A stretch of DNA of 64,000 bases. Origin: Usnea hakonensis. Taxonomy: Eukaryota > Ascomycota > Lecanoromycetes > Lecanorales > Parmeliaceae. Positions 45,568 through 56,977 of the stretch are shown piece by piece. Position 1 is the first letter of the stretch. Each line of letters opens with the position of its first letter. Under the pieces are notes generated by a model. It had not been told where the DNA came from and did not search any database. It worked only from the letters and a program-made list of their open reading frames with translations. Where the stretch lies: assembly GCA_013423325.1 (NCBI GenBank), contig BLJB01000068.1, positions 1-64,000 of the forward strand, in the 5' to 3' direction. The position numbers and the translations under genes are program-made.

Positions 45568-46855
45568 CTATTTCTTGACCACATTGGCCAAATTCGTATG
45601 ACGCATCATGATTGCCGAATATCTGTAATCAATCAGCATGATATCGCTCAGGCAAAATGTCAATAGCGTACGCAAAAATGCTGACCAGCGCCAGCAGTAT
45701 TCCAAGAGCAGCTTTATCCGTGATGACCTTCCCTCCGGAGAATGCGCCAATGACCACGATAAGGCAAGTCTTGAGATGTCCGACAACTGTACTTTCGAGA
45801 GGTCCTGAGCCCCCAATAATGAAGAATTGCGAGAGGTTTATTAACGCAGCGAGAAAGCCACTTAGAAGTATCAATCCCCACATGACCGCGGGTGTCTGAT
45901 CCAGCGCTGGGAACCTGTCGGTCCATGGAACAGCATACAGTAGAAGTACGCCTCCCAAGGGGGCTTGATTGTAAAGAAGCTGGAATCCATTTACGTCATA
46001 TTTTCTTTGGTAGGTACCAATCCAGATGGTGTAAATTCCGCTGACAGTAACGCTTCCGAAAGCGAGGAGCACACTCAGAGCGCCCATAGCTTTGATTGGC
46101 GCACCTGGGACTGGAGCAGGCTTCTGGTCGTAGTAGGAAATCAAGGCGACTCCGAAACACATGGGAATCAGAGAGTAGACTGCCATTCTTGGAATGGTCT
46201 TCTTGTAGAAGAAGAAGTTGATTATTGCGACAATGGGGGTCAGGAGGACTCGAGTGATCTGATAGAAGGTAATTGTCGAGACTTGGAGAGAGACATTCAT
46301 GCCAACAATGTTCATAGCCATTGCAATAGCAAGAGGGAGCATATTCATAATGGGAATTTTTCGAGGTTCGAACATGGCGACAGCGGGACGACCGAGGATG
46401 TAGAGCGTCGCTGCTGTTACAAAGAAGTGGAAGGCAGCGAAGGCTGCTTGACATTGTGAAAAGGATTTGTCGCTAAATATGGCTTTATTGCAGAAGACCT
46501 GGTACAGAGGAAGGTGGTCAGCATGCATTGATTTGTTATATGGCAGCTGGTGTGAAAAAAGGCAGCTCACAATTGTTACGGTAGCCAAGGTATTGACGAG
46601 CATCCACATCAATATTTTGGCTCTCGCGTATGGGTCTTTGGTGGCATGTTCTTTTGTGACGACTTTGGGCAATTGCTCGGCTAGGCTATCCTTCTCTAAA
46701 TCTCCGCTCCTTCGTTTCTCATCAGGCTCCGAATCCGACATATTGAGAAGTGTCTTGTCGGAAAGGGCAGATTCGCTCCTAGGACGCAGATCTTCCTCGC
46801 GAATCTTGCTGCTCACGAGTCTGGATTTCTCGTTGTCGTCGTTCAGAGCATCCAT
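45568..46855 (-). CDS. Sugar-phosphate/nucleotide-sugar transporter family protein (TPT/SLC35-like)
   Basis: Three exons (46855-46571, 46498-45672, 45622-45568, minus) give 388 aa. After a charged cytosolic tail with EEDLRPRSESALSD come about ten hydrophobic helices of the drug/metabolite transporter superfamily. Family-like segments are WMLVNTLATVTIVFCNKAIF, QITRVLLTPIVAIINFFFYKK, GTYQRKYDVNGFQLLYNQAPLG and HLKTCLIVVIGAFSGGK. Such proteins sit in the Golgi or ER membrane and exchange a nucleotide sugar or sugar phosphate; the substrate is unknown. The 72-bp first intron is in frame and could be misread as coding; splicing it joins TVTI to VFCNKAIF as in relatives. The last exon replaces a spurious end with YSAIMMRHTNLANVVKK. 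The start at 46855 was preferred over a longer upstream frame. Confidence 0.85.
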
Positions 46856-47621
46856 TGCAGGTGCCTCGAGGGAAGAAAGAATGGACAAGAAAACAGAGGG
46901 AAGAAGCAGGCTTGCAGGGAGGGAGTTTTCCGAGTGGTCTATGGGAATTTGCCAGATATTAATTGGCTTAAGGGCTAATTGCATGAATGATGAGCGGCAT
47001 GATGAGGCTATGAGCTGCATAAGAGTGGAGTGGGATTTTATCTGTGGAATTACGGAGGACAAGGACATTCCTCGCATTCCAGTTGTTGGTTGTTGGGCAC
47101 GCCGGGTTGGTCCTCTAGATAAGAGTTTGACTACTAAAATGCACTAACCGTATCGGGCGTAAATATTGGGACGAGGGGATGAAACCCGTGACGAAGTTGT
47201 GTGGCAGTATTAACAGTGGCACCGCTTCCGGCTTCCTCGTTCCGACTGTACCGTATGCGCACTTTAGAGTAAAGTACTTTACCTTACCGCGAGTACTATC
47301 AAAATATTGATATGGGTATGACCTAAATAAGTGCACAACTTTTCATACGTTTTGCTCTGACCTTTGCCCAAATACCTTGGATTCTATTCAACCTTTCAAA
47401 TGGTGGGCAATGGCAGCGGGGGTACACTGGAAACTCCCAGTAGAGTTAATTAGACTATCTCGACTGCTGGGACAGTAGATACTCTAGAGGACTTGAAAAC
47501 ACGCTACGAATAGCATTTACAGCCGAGGAAATTTCATTTCAATGCTTCGACATGCATCAAACATCAGCATTGCAATGACAGTCATGCCTTGGCCACGAAG
47601 CCCATTTCTTGCCTTAGGATT
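46856..47621. other. Divergent promoter region between the transporter gene and MDM1
   Basis: No gene. The upstream part is open in the transporter's frame but its sequence is not protein-like. Confidence 0.5.
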
Positions 47622-50600
47622 ATGGCCCTGAGAGCCCGTGATGTCCTCATAGCAGCGTTCATAGCCTTCGTCGCGTGGGGCTATCTTATCAGCTGGGCCC
47701 CCTTCCTCCGATTCCTTGGATACGCTTTCATTGCCGGGGCTTCAACTACTCTCCTTGCCATTGGAGCACTGATACTACTCAGCACGAGAAAAAAACATCA
47801 TGTTGGTCGATTGGCGAGAAGGCCTCCAAGGACCGCAGCCTTTGTTGCGCCGGAAGCATGGAAGGACGAGACCGAATGGCTTTCGACCAAAGCCATTCAT
47901 AGAAGGACTCCCCTCTACCCTCCGTCTTTCATGATATCGGACAGCCTAGATGGTTTGCTTGAGCGGATCCTTCGTGACTATGTTACCTCCTGGTACAGCA
48001 AAATCTCGCCGAGTCCCAACTTCGTTAACGAGATTGAACGTGCGATGAGGACTGCATTGATCAATATCAGCAATAGACTCTATGGCATAGATGTGGTCGA
48101 GGTTGCGGTCTCAAGAATTGTCCCATTGGTCACGGCACATCTAAAGGAGTTCTACGAGGCTGAGAGAATCGTTCGAGGCAAGAACCTCAATCGCAATATC
48201 ACGGAATCTGACGAGCTCGACATTGCAATAGCTGGTAAATACCGTGATGGAAAATTACACCCTGCAGCTTCGCTTGCTTACTCGGACCTGAAGCTCGTCC
48301 AACAAGAATATTTGCGCAGGATCATTGCCCGGCTCCTACCAGACGTCTTGCCTCAGACTATGATCAAGAGCAGAGCTGTTTCTGTGCTCATCAAGGAGAT
48401 TGTGTCATGCTCAGTCTTCGCGCCGTTAATGCAGATCATATCCGACCCAGATACATGGAATCAATTGATGGAAGCATATGGCCGGACCATGCTCCAAGAC
48501 CGAAAGACTGTCCGCAAGCTCCGAGCTGCGCTGGATCAGCATGCTTCGCCAGCACCAAAAATCCCAAAGCCACACAGCTTTCCGAGAATTGCTCCTGGTG
48601 ACGATGAGCGCAAGTTCGAGCGCTTCATCAGGTCTATACGTCAATGTAACAATCTCTCCGAAGCGCGAAGATTCCGTAGCGAGGTGGCTAGTCAGTTGAA
48701 AAGGGAGTCAATGATGGAAGGGCAAGATCAGATATTCTTACGCCGCTTGGATACTGGCAAGCAACTACTTGACCAAAGAGTAGGCAAGCTCTCTGCCGTC
48801 GGAGGCACTTCGGGCTCTCGAATGCAGCAACCAGACTTCCAGAAGGGCCAAAGTACTTCAAGGCTGCTAAACGCGTCACTCACAGAGGTTCTCCATGATG
48901 CGTCTGGTCTCTCTTATTTCATGGAGTACATGGATCGCCACCAACTGATGACTTTTGTTCAATTCTGGATAGTTGTCGATGGGGTTCGGAATCCTTTGGA
49001 AGATGATGTACCGGGTGATGATCCCTTTTCTGGAACCCAGGTACAATGGACCGATTCGGATCGGACTGATATTGCCCAAATCAATGAAGCTTACCTATCG
49101 AAGCCTGAGCTCAATATTCCTGAATCGACGAGGGACGCTGTTCGAGCGTTTTTGAAAGCTGGTGCCGGAGCCACAATGCCGGAGTATCTCCGAGCTCGGA
49201 GTGCCGTGCTAAAAGCGCAAGCTGGTGTCCTAGAGGACATGAAAGAAGTTCATTTTCCGAATTTCAAGAAGTCAGATCTCTACTACAAATATCTGACCTC
49301 TGACGATGCATCTGCCAAGTCGTCTTCTAGGCCGGCAAGAGCTCTGAAGCAGCCCTCTGTGGCACCAATCCTTGAATCTCCAAGCAGGCCGACTTCTCTG
49401 TCTCGCAAGGCAACTCGCTTCAACGCAAATGGGCCGGACCTTCGCAGAAATGCGAACTCCAGCAACGATCTCAAATCAATTGTAAAACAAGCCACCGACG
49501 ATTCTCAACCTGTCCTGTCACGTCGCTCTTTTGACGTAGATACGTCTGGGCCTTTGTTTGACGACGATATTGATGATGAGCCCCTTGCTCGTTCGACTCG
49601 AAGCCTTGATAACGAGTCCTTGAATGGGGAACCGGGAAATGGAAACCAAGAGCAAATGGTCGAAGCCATGGAAGCAGCACTGAACAATATCATGATAGAT
49701 GATCCGAAGGAGGAAGACTCTAAGGATTTGATTTTTGATAGCCCAGAACCAAGCTTCTTATCTACGAAAACTGTAGACTCTCCACGGAGTTCGGGAGAGC
49801 ACAAATCAGTGGAGACCACTTCTCACGGAAAGGAACGAGAGCGGCCAAATCTGGCTTCCTTGGGCCTTGTCAACACCTCCTCTCGAATTGGTGTATTCAC
49901 AGACAACGATCTATTTGGCGATGAAGACAAATTCCTTGAAGACGAGCAAACGGACCCCGAGGTATCTGCCGACGAGACAGTGGAAGAGGAGATCCACCAA
50001 GCTGCACCTGGCGACCTAGGACTAGCAGAAGCCATATCCGCTCTGACTGTCGATATCGAAAGACTAGCCGCTCAGGACTCCGTCGTTGACACTTTGACAC
50101 GGAAGGCCGAGCTTACGAATAATATTGCTGAGCTCAGGATATTGGGCAAGTCGAAGTCGAGTCTACAGCGAGAGATACGTCGGAAAGAACTTCAACGGCA
50201 ACAGTACATTGTCCAAGAGAGTGACAATAGTCTTTACGGTCGTGCCAATGTTGACATCAAGTCGATCATGGTTGGGAAAGAGGATGATGGACAGGAGTTC
50301 GCTCTTTATGTGATTGAGGTGCAACGCAAGGCTGGAGAAAATATGTCTGCCGCTTCTTGGGCGGTTGCCCGAAGATACAGTGAATTTCACGACCTACATC
50401 AGCGTCTTCGCAACATCTACCCTGCTATCCGACATCTCGAATTTCCCAGGCGGAGACTGGTCATGAAACTGCAACGAGAGTTCCTTCACAAACGTCGCGT
50501 GTCTCTTGAAAACTACCTACGAGAACTCCTACGTCTACCGGCCGTCTGCCGCAGCCGAGATCTCCGCGCTTTTCTCTCGCAATCAGCGATCGTTTCCACC

Positions 50601-51365
50601 ACTAACGATTCATCTCGCGAAGGTGAACGGCGCGACATCATTTCCCGTATCTACAACTCCGTAACTGATGGGATGGACGAGTTCCTGGGTAATGTCCCGG
50701 TTCTTGACCAGCTCTCAATTGCCGGTCAGAACCTTATCTCCGCCGCGACTTCGCAATTCAATACCATGCAGCCCACTGGCAGCAACGCCCCTCTGCCTAT
50801 CGCGCCCGAAGACCCCATCCAAACCGCGGAGGCACGCGCCGAGTTGCTTGCTTTCGATCCCAACACCAGTAATACCAACCGTGCTGATCAGCTCGAGCCC
50901 TTTGTAAAACCAATCTGCGACATCTTTCTCGAAAGCTTCGATCTGCAACGTGGCAACAATTGGCTGCGTGGCCGAGCCGTCGTCGTGGTCCTCCACCAGC
51001 TCCTGGGCGGGACCGTGGAACGTAAGGTGCGGGAGATGGCACGGTCCATGTTCGCGGAGCCCAATATACTCAAATACATTGACATGCTCGAGGACAGCAT
51101 GTGGCCCAACGGAGAAATGCGTAAGGAGACCACGGCCCGGACAGATTCCCAAAAGACGCACACAAGGGTCGAAGCAAGCGTGATGCTGGCGACGTTGATT
51201 CCGGATCTGGCAGGGAACGTAGTAGGCAAGGCAAATGCTCAGGCGGCGAGTAGGAGGATATTCGCAACGGTAAACAATCAGCGTTTGAATGCACACTTGG
51301 CGTTTACGATCCTCGATGAGGTTATCGATGTCTTGTTTCCTAAGGAAAGAATAGGAAGTTTGTAA
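47622..51365 (+). CDS. MDM1: Sorting nexin Mdm1 (PXA-RGS-PX-Nexin_C), ER-vacuole/lipid-droplet tether
   Basis: Single exon, 1,247 aa from the first in-frame ATG (MALRARD). Two N-terminal membrane helices (about residues 8-55) anchor it in the ER. The PXA domain follows (about 90-280: DGLLERILRDYVTSWYSKIS). The RGS-like domain (about 405-560) reads LTEVLHDASGLSYFMEYMDRH. A long Ser/Asp-rich linker is followed by the PX domain (about 870-990), with RRYSEFHDLHQRLR and PRRRLVMKLQREFL forming the phosphoinositide pocket. Nexin_C (about 1085-1240) reads LEPFVKPICDIFLESFDLQ. Yeast Mdm1 tethers ER to vacuole at contact sites and binds PI3P and fatty acids; human SNX13/14/25 are relatives. The length matches. 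The absence of introns in such a large gene is notable here. Confidence 0.94.
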   Translation: MALRARDVLIAAFIAFVAWGYLISWAPFLRFLGYAFIAGASTTLLAIGALILLSTRKKHHVGRLARRPPRTAAFVAPEAWKDETEWLSTKAIHRRTPLYPPSFMISDSLDGLLERILRDYVTSWYSKISPSPNFVNEIERAMRTALINISNRLYGIDVVEVAVSRIVPLVTAHLKEFYEAERIVRGKNLNRNITESDELDIAIAGKYRDGKLHPAASLAYSDLKLVQQEYLRRIIARLLPDVLPQTMIKSRAVSVLIKEIVSCSVFAPLMQIISDPDTWNQLMEAYGRTMLQDRKTVRKLRAALDQHASPAPKIPKPHSFPRIAPGDDERKFERFIRSIRQCNNLSEARRFRSEVASQLKRESMMEGQDQIFLRRLDTGKQLLDQRVGKLSAVGGTSGSRMQQPDFQKGQSTSRLLNASLTEVLHDASGLSYFMEYMDRHQLMTFVQFWIVVDGVRNPLEDDVPGDDPFSGTQVQWTDSDRTDIAQINEAYLSKPELNIPESTRDAVRAFLKAGAGATMPEYLRARSAVLKAQAGVLEDMKEVHFPNFKKSDLYYKYLTSDDASAKSSSRPARALKQPSVAPILESPSRPTSLSRKATRFNANGPDLRRNANSSNDLKSIVKQATDDSQPVLSRRSFDVDTSGPLFDDDIDDEPLARSTRSLDNESLNGEPGNGNQEQMVEAMEAALNNIMIDDPKEEDSKDLIFDSPEPSFLSTKTVDSPRSSGEHKSVETTSHGKERERPNLASLGLVNTSSRIGVFTDNDLFGDEDKFLEDEQTDPEVSADETVEEEIHQAAPGDLGLAEAISALTVDIERLAAQDSVVDTLTRKAELTNNIAELRILGKSKSSLQREIRRKELQRQQYIVQESDNSLYGRANVDIKSIMVGKEDDGQEFALYVIEVQRKAGENMSAASWAVARRYSEFHDLHQRLRNIYPAIRHLEFPRRRLVMKLQREFLHKRRVSLENYLRELLRLPAVCRSRDLRAFLSQSAIVSTTNDSSREGERRDIISRIYNSVTDGMDEFLGNVPVLDQLSIAGQNLISAATSQFNTMQPTGSNAPLPIAPEDPIQTAEARAELLAFDPNTSNTNRADQLEPFVKPICDIFLESFDLQRGNNWLRGRAVVVVLHQLLGGTVERKVREMARSMFAEPNILKYIDMLEDSMWPNGEMRKETTARTDSQKTHTRVEASVMLATLIPDLAGNVVGKANAQAASRRIFATVNNQRLNAHLAFTILDEVIDVLFPKERIGSL

Positions 51366-51799
51366 GATGTGTCGAGTGAGAACTAACAGATTAGCAGCGC
51401 TTTAAGTGCTGAGCACTATAATATAAATGTCTAATATGAATCAGTGTTGTAGTTTCCAGTGCTTTTTTATTCAGTCCTTCAGACCAGAGGAAAGCAGATA
51501 TGTACTCGATTTCCACGTGAATACGAGTACGAAGTTTACCCACTCCACTCTCTCGCGCTCTAGCGATACACCATGAGCTAGCTGGTTTCTGAAGGATTCT
51601 GTTGGAATCTTTATCGTGTCCGAGATGTCCAAATATGCCGATATGATGCTATTTGATCAGGCACGTATGTTTTTAGTAGCCCGAACCTATCTCTTTATTT
51701 CTTAAGAATACTGCATACTGTACAGTCCTAGATTAAAGTCTATATCGTCTATGCCTGCCTGTTGACAGCATTGTACCTTGGAAATTGGGACCGACTATC
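51366..51799. other. Short intergenic region
   Basis: MDM1 3' UTR and promoter of the monooxygenase gene; no gene seen. Confidence 0.5.
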
Positions 51800-53232
51800 A
51801 TGGGCTCTGATGTGTGGGCGTCTGCTACCAAGGGTGGTAAACCCTTGAATGTTCTTATAGTATGTACGCTCATACGCTCACACCATCATTTGCACTCTAA
51901 TGCCACTTGACCATAGATTGGTGGTTCTCTCGCGGGCTTGTTGCACGGCACCATGATCAAACGCCTCGGTCATAATGTCCGTATCCTCGAGCAGAACCTG
52001 GTGTCGATGCGTACAGATCACGCCGCCGGCATGGGTACGGGGCCGCAAGGGCATAAATTACTCCAAATACTGGATTCATATAAAGAGCCATATTCAATCC
52101 CTTGTCCGGGCTTTCAATTTATTAACAGAGAGTCGAATGTCACACGTCTCGTCAACACGCCTATGAATTTGTCGGGCTGGAATGTCTTGTATTATCATTT
52201 GAGAGCCAACTTTGATGGCTTCGAAAGTGATTGTTGCCCAGAGCCACCTACGGCAATGGATGCTGACGGCGATGCAACCTACGAATTGGGCAAGAAAGCT
52301 ACGAACGTGTCTTATGCAGACAACAAGGTTACAGTGGAATTTGAAAATCTCAGAAGTGGAGGGACCGGATCCGCCCAATCGGATTTGGTCATTGTTGCAG
52401 ATGGTGCAAACTCAACCATTCGTCAGAAGTTGTTGCCAAGTATCAAGCATGAATACTCTGGCTATGTCGCCTGGCGAGGGACAGTCCCCGAGAAAGATGT
52501 CTCCGAGGACACAGTAAAGCTAGTCGAAAACCGTTTCACTGTGTATCCAATGAAGCAAGAACATATTCTCGGGTATACGCCAACTTTCCAATGAGTAAAC
52601 ATACGATGAGCTGATTGATTGGCAAAAGCTACGTCATGCCCGGCGGGGAAGGCAGTCTCCAAGCAGGAGACCGTCTGCTAAACTGGGTCTGGTACTTCAA
52701 CTGCCCCGAGGGCTCGCAGGACCTTGAAGAAAACATGACCGACACCGACGGCCACAGACATCGAAACACGCTCCCCGTCGGCAAAATGCGACCAGAAGTG
52801 TGGGCAAAGCAAAAAGCCCACGCGGCTGAAGTCCTAGAGCCCTCATTCCTGGAGCTGATCAACAAGACCACCGAACCCTTCATATCGACGGTCCGCGACT
52901 GTGCCTCCCCACGAGCAGCCTTCTTCCACGGTCGACTGTTACTGGTCGGAGAAGCACTCACTCTGATGCGTCCGCACACGGGAATGAGCTTCAGCCACGC
53001 GGCCGTGAATTGCTTACTGCTGCAAAAGGTCCTTCGGGGAGAGATTTCGATGGCGGAGTGGGAGAGAGAGGTGTTGACGCATGCGGAGAAGACGAGGCTG
53101 CAGTCCTTGGTTTTGGGTGAGTATTTCCAATCCGGGGTCTTGAGCCGCACTTTCTTGCTCGGTTTGATCAGCTGGGTTTTTGCACTGGTGCGGCAGCGGT
53201 TGGTCAAGGTCTTTTGGCGTTTTCACCTATGA
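51800..53232 (+). CDS. FAD-dependent monooxygenase (aromatic hydroxylase family)
   Basis: Three exons (51800-51859, 51917-52572, 52629-53232) give 439 aa. The FAD motif LNVLIIGGSLAGLLHGTMIKR is split by the first intron. DG-motif equivalents appear as DLVIVADGANSTIRQKLLP, and the second FAD motif as GRLLLVGEALTLMRPHTGMSF, in which the usual GDAA becomes GEAL. Such flavoenzymes add one oxygen atom to phenolic or pyridine rings using NAD(P)H. The closest style is that of 2,6-dihydroxypyridine 3-monooxygenase-like fungal proteins, but the substrate is unknown. The Asp-to-Glu change in GDA is uncommon and may affect FAD ribityl contact. The C-terminus is hydrophobic and basic (FALVRQRLVKVFWRF). 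Confidence 0.83.
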
Positions 53233-54472
53233 TAGGGGCGTAGTGAGGCGAAGTGCTTACATGCGATATACGGCGGATTGGATCACATCTGGCGCCCCTG
53301 CTCAGGGGCTTTGTTGTGGCAGTTCATGCTTGTACTTGGAATTGATGAACACTGGATCTCACACATTAAATGCCATTTATCAAGCCGGAAGATGAGACTC
53401 TCAGGCCAACTTGAACATCTATTGATCTTCGTGCTATTCCGTCACAATGCACGATGTGTCAGGCAGCGTTACACACTCCGTATGTTTTCTTCATTCAAGA
53501 TCCTTCAGTATGCCAAACATACTAGTTTTTAACTTATGCGGTTCTTGTTATGTAATATATACAGACCGTTACGTATCAAACAAACCTATAAATCGTGGCA
53601 AAATCGATATCATTACTTTAGTCTATACTTTCCCGATTGAAAGATCTGATAGATGGCTCTATTCTCGTCCCCTTCGAAGACGAGAGTCGGTCAGTCCCCG
53701 TTCTTTTTTGTTTTTTATTTTCCCCCAAGTGAACGTCGACTTCTTCGCCTCCCTATCTTCCCATAACCTACTACCATCATCTACTGTCTTTCACCCCGGT
53801 TCCGAATTCTGGTAAACATTACCATTGCAATTGATAAAGCTGCTCTCCGTTCCCATAGTCAAAACTCTGCAAAACGTAAAAGTACAGGGTATCGAGTCCA
53901 TTTCTCCAGCGCTGAAATTCAAATGCTCGCTAAATTGACAGGTCTATATAGTACATCATGTGTTCATCAGCATATCCGATAGCGTTTAAATCATTACCGC
54001 GTCGATACCGACTTTGCTATGGCCCAAAAATTCGCAGTAACGGTTTTGATTAGGCAGAGAGGTGCCAAAAGAGATTTTTTGCTAAGCTTTTTGTCACGCT
54101 TTAGCCAAAATCCGCCCTTGATGGATCTTTGTCCGTATATATGAATCAATCGCTTAGTGACAAATGAGGCTGGCTCGCTGTCGTATACACAAAGAAGTGG
54201 TGTTGGTCTTGCCCCAAGACGAGGTGCGATGAGTGATCTATCCGGAGCAAAATCCTAGCCTTGAATTAGCTGGTAATGGTGGTGGTGGTGGTGGTTCAAT
54301 GAACTACCTTGAAAACCGAACTCTGGGCTCATACTCGCATACACATGTCTAATATTAGAACGATGCAGTGGGTATGTTCGAGTTTCTGAATGCTTTTGGT
54401 AATTGTTGATATATAGAGCTCTGCCGGGAGATGTGCCGATGGGAAATCGTCAGGCACCGATCCAACCTATCC
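53233..54472. other. Intergenic region
   Basis: No supported gene in 1.2 kb. Contains a (ggt)n microsatellite near 54273-54293. The frames seen have no protein-like content. Confidence 0.5.
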
Positions 54473-56977
54473 TTAAGCGGAGGGTATCGGGCCCCGGGGA
54501 CTCGGGCGGTAGAGCCAATAAACACGTCTGCAATCCTTGACTCTTTGGTCTATATCCTGGTTGGCAATCTTTTGGTGAGACGTTCGCAGGTGCTCCCTGA
54601 ATTCTTGCGCTTTGTTGCTTCGCTGCCTGGCGCAGCCTTCGACGTTACAATCGTAGTATGAGAACGATGCGTAGCGATCCCACTCAGAACTATTGCGCAT
54701 TCGAAGCTGTCTTCTTCGTACTAGGATTCTCGCACATTCCGCTAGATCTTGCTGAACCCGGGGGTCCGCGAGATAGGCGGCTGTGGCGACGTATATTTTC
54801 TCCAAAGTTATGCCTCCTGCAGTCTTTTTATGACCAGTCAGTCGAGTCAACCGGTTGCTTTTCCATTCGTCCATAGCAATCTCTTTGAGGCGCGTGCCTC
54901 CGTCAAACCTAAAGTACGGGAAGCACTCTTTATTGCCAGACACTGAAAAACCTGCCATCAATTTGTGCACTCCTAGGGTCATGGAAGTAACCTGAGCGGC
55001 TCCTTTGAAGTTTGCTATGGCATTGTAAATGTGACCGAAGGGCCCCTTCTTTTTCGAGAAGCGTTCGACTGGTGAAACTCCTGTCCCAATACTTATGAAA
55101 GGGCCCATGCTTCTCTCCTTTGTTCCTCCGTGTTTTTCAATGACATCATTGTATGCTTCTAAAGACGGATTATTGGATCCAAATCCCCCGTCTTTGAACG
55201 TGATGGACCCTTCCGCGCTGCCCCTTGGAATTGTGATTGGACTAAAGTATGTCGGCGCTGCTGAAGTAGCTCGTGCTACTTTACAAATGGGCAAGTTCGG
55301 AGCATCGCCATACGTTCCGGTTCCACCGTAACGGGCTTGACTCCTGGACCGTTGTAAAGGTCTACGAGTCTGATATGTCCGGAATGGATAGGCATAGTCC
55401 GTTTCACCGCTGTCTGCGTATGCAAGGACCATACTAGTTCAACTGAGTATCAGCATTAAGACAGGGGAGCACCGGTTGATAGCCCTACCATTTGCACACG
55501 TCTTCATTCATGGGATAATAATCCCCAAAGTCGCCTGGCTGGCAATATCTCTGGGTAACATCTATGATCGCGGCTTCAAGAGTGCGCCAATCGAACTTGT
55601 GCCACAAAATGGCGCCTTTGGCCAATGGTCGCGGATTACCGAACACCTTTGCCCCAAGCGCCTTGTACTCCTTGATACAATCATCGACAGACATACGGAA
55701 GCGAGAAAGCATAATGCTGATTAGCCTGTTTCTCTATCAGTCATCAAGTGTGGTAAAAGTCATGCCGCCTATTCCTCACCCTCCAGTACTAGTCCCCGCA
55801 GCATATGTAAAGTAATGGCAAGGCAGGAACAGAGATGAGTTGGGTAGTCCTTCGGTTGAGGTAGCAACGATGTCATCTTCTTTCGAGCTATCTGAGCCAC
55901 CAGAAATCTTCTTTGACATGGGCTTGTATTCTTTAGGCTCGAAGCTAGACTGTACTTGGGTATTGAGCCTTTTTTCTTCCTCTCCTATCTTATTCATCAA
56001 GGCCTGCAGTATGAGAAGAGAACCGTAACCTCGAATACCACCGCCGTCTACGATGAAGTCAGAGCTGTATCAGAGACATCGCGTAAAAGCTTACCAAAGC
56101 TTATGACAGCTTGTTTCGTCCATTCTTCACCCCTGAGGCGATGGGCGAAGAACTCCAACAAGATTCCGATATCTTCTGCTTCAGGTATGTCGTCATGAGA
56201 AGTACCTCTAATGTCAGACTCCACGTATATGAAGTGCTCTCTTATCTGCCGAAGATCACTTTCTTTGATGTCTCCGAGTTCACCACCAATGATCAAAGCA
56301 GGAGTCTTAGCTTTGATGATGGGCTTGGGAGGGTTGAGTGCTGGCATGGTACCACCTATGGAGATGACACCTCCAAATTCAATGTTTTCCCACAACGCGA
56401 CTGCCGCAAGGGCATCCGTGCCTCCCTGACGATGGCCAAGAATAATGATATTCCGAGGCGAAAAGCGAAATCTATCGATGAGATTGTGCTTTATGACATC
56501 AAGCAAAATTGTGCGGCTTTGCCTTGGGAAACCTCTGTCGTCTCCGCTGTCATCTGCTTCGCGCAGATCGGTAAGGTTTCTGCCTTCCCTGTCGGACGAG
56601 CTTGCCTGCAAGGTTCCGAGTAGAAGGAATACGCTTTCTGGCAGTACTTTTTGTAGTCTCAAAGCCAGTTCATATAGAGGGGGCTCCGCTTTCGAATTAT
56701 TATGCATCATGATAACGCAATTTTTGACATCTTCATCAATAACGCGTTCCAATATTTTTATAGGAAGCCCAGAGAAATCCTCTTGTGAGGGAAAGCAAGG
56801 TAGGCCACCTGCATTCAGGCCAACGCCTTCTTGCTCCTGCTTGAGATCTTGAAGCACCCTTCCCGGAGGACTCAAGGGGGCAGCCGCAGTGGTATTCGTC
56901 TCCGTCGATGAGGACGAACTTGTGGCAGTGCTTGAAGTCGGAGTTTGAGGCTCCTGCTGCGCCTCGGAAGGGTGCAT
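54473..56977 (-). CDS. Fusion of hydrolase-like domain and patatin phospholipase with C2H2-like end (copy 2)
   Basis: Four exons (56977-56095, 56047-55780, 55725-55489, 55433-54473, minus) give 782 aa. A Ser/Thr-rich N-terminus leads to an alpha/beta hydrolase-like domain (about residues 45-285) with the elbow IILGHRQGGTDALA. The nucleophile position of GxSxG is Arg, so this domain is probably inactive; a downstream GELGD and TSHDDIP keep Asp and His candidates. The patatin domain begins at about 295 with DGGGIRGYG, followed by GTSTGG (about 380) and KDGGFGSNNPS. Near the end CNVEGCARQ with FREHLRTSH forms a clear C2H2 finger-like motif. It is the paralogue of the gene at 29390-31100 and shares two intron positions with it (before DGGGIRG and before the LAYAD/IAYPD strand). 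The dead domain may act as a binding or regulatory module. Confidence 0.85.

Noticed and set aside
45629..45671. C-terminus IDILPERYHAD for the transporter
   Set aside because: Reads through a GT...ACAG intron; splicing gives the family-like end MMRHTNLANVVKK.
46499..46570. Open frame through this stretch in the transporter gene
   Set aside because: It starts GTGAGC and ends CCAG, and removing it joins TVTI to VFCNKAIF as in relatives, so it is an in-frame intron.
47589..47621. Longer MDM1 N-terminus
   Set aside because: The extension begins with TTG rather than ATG; the first in-frame ATG is at 47622.
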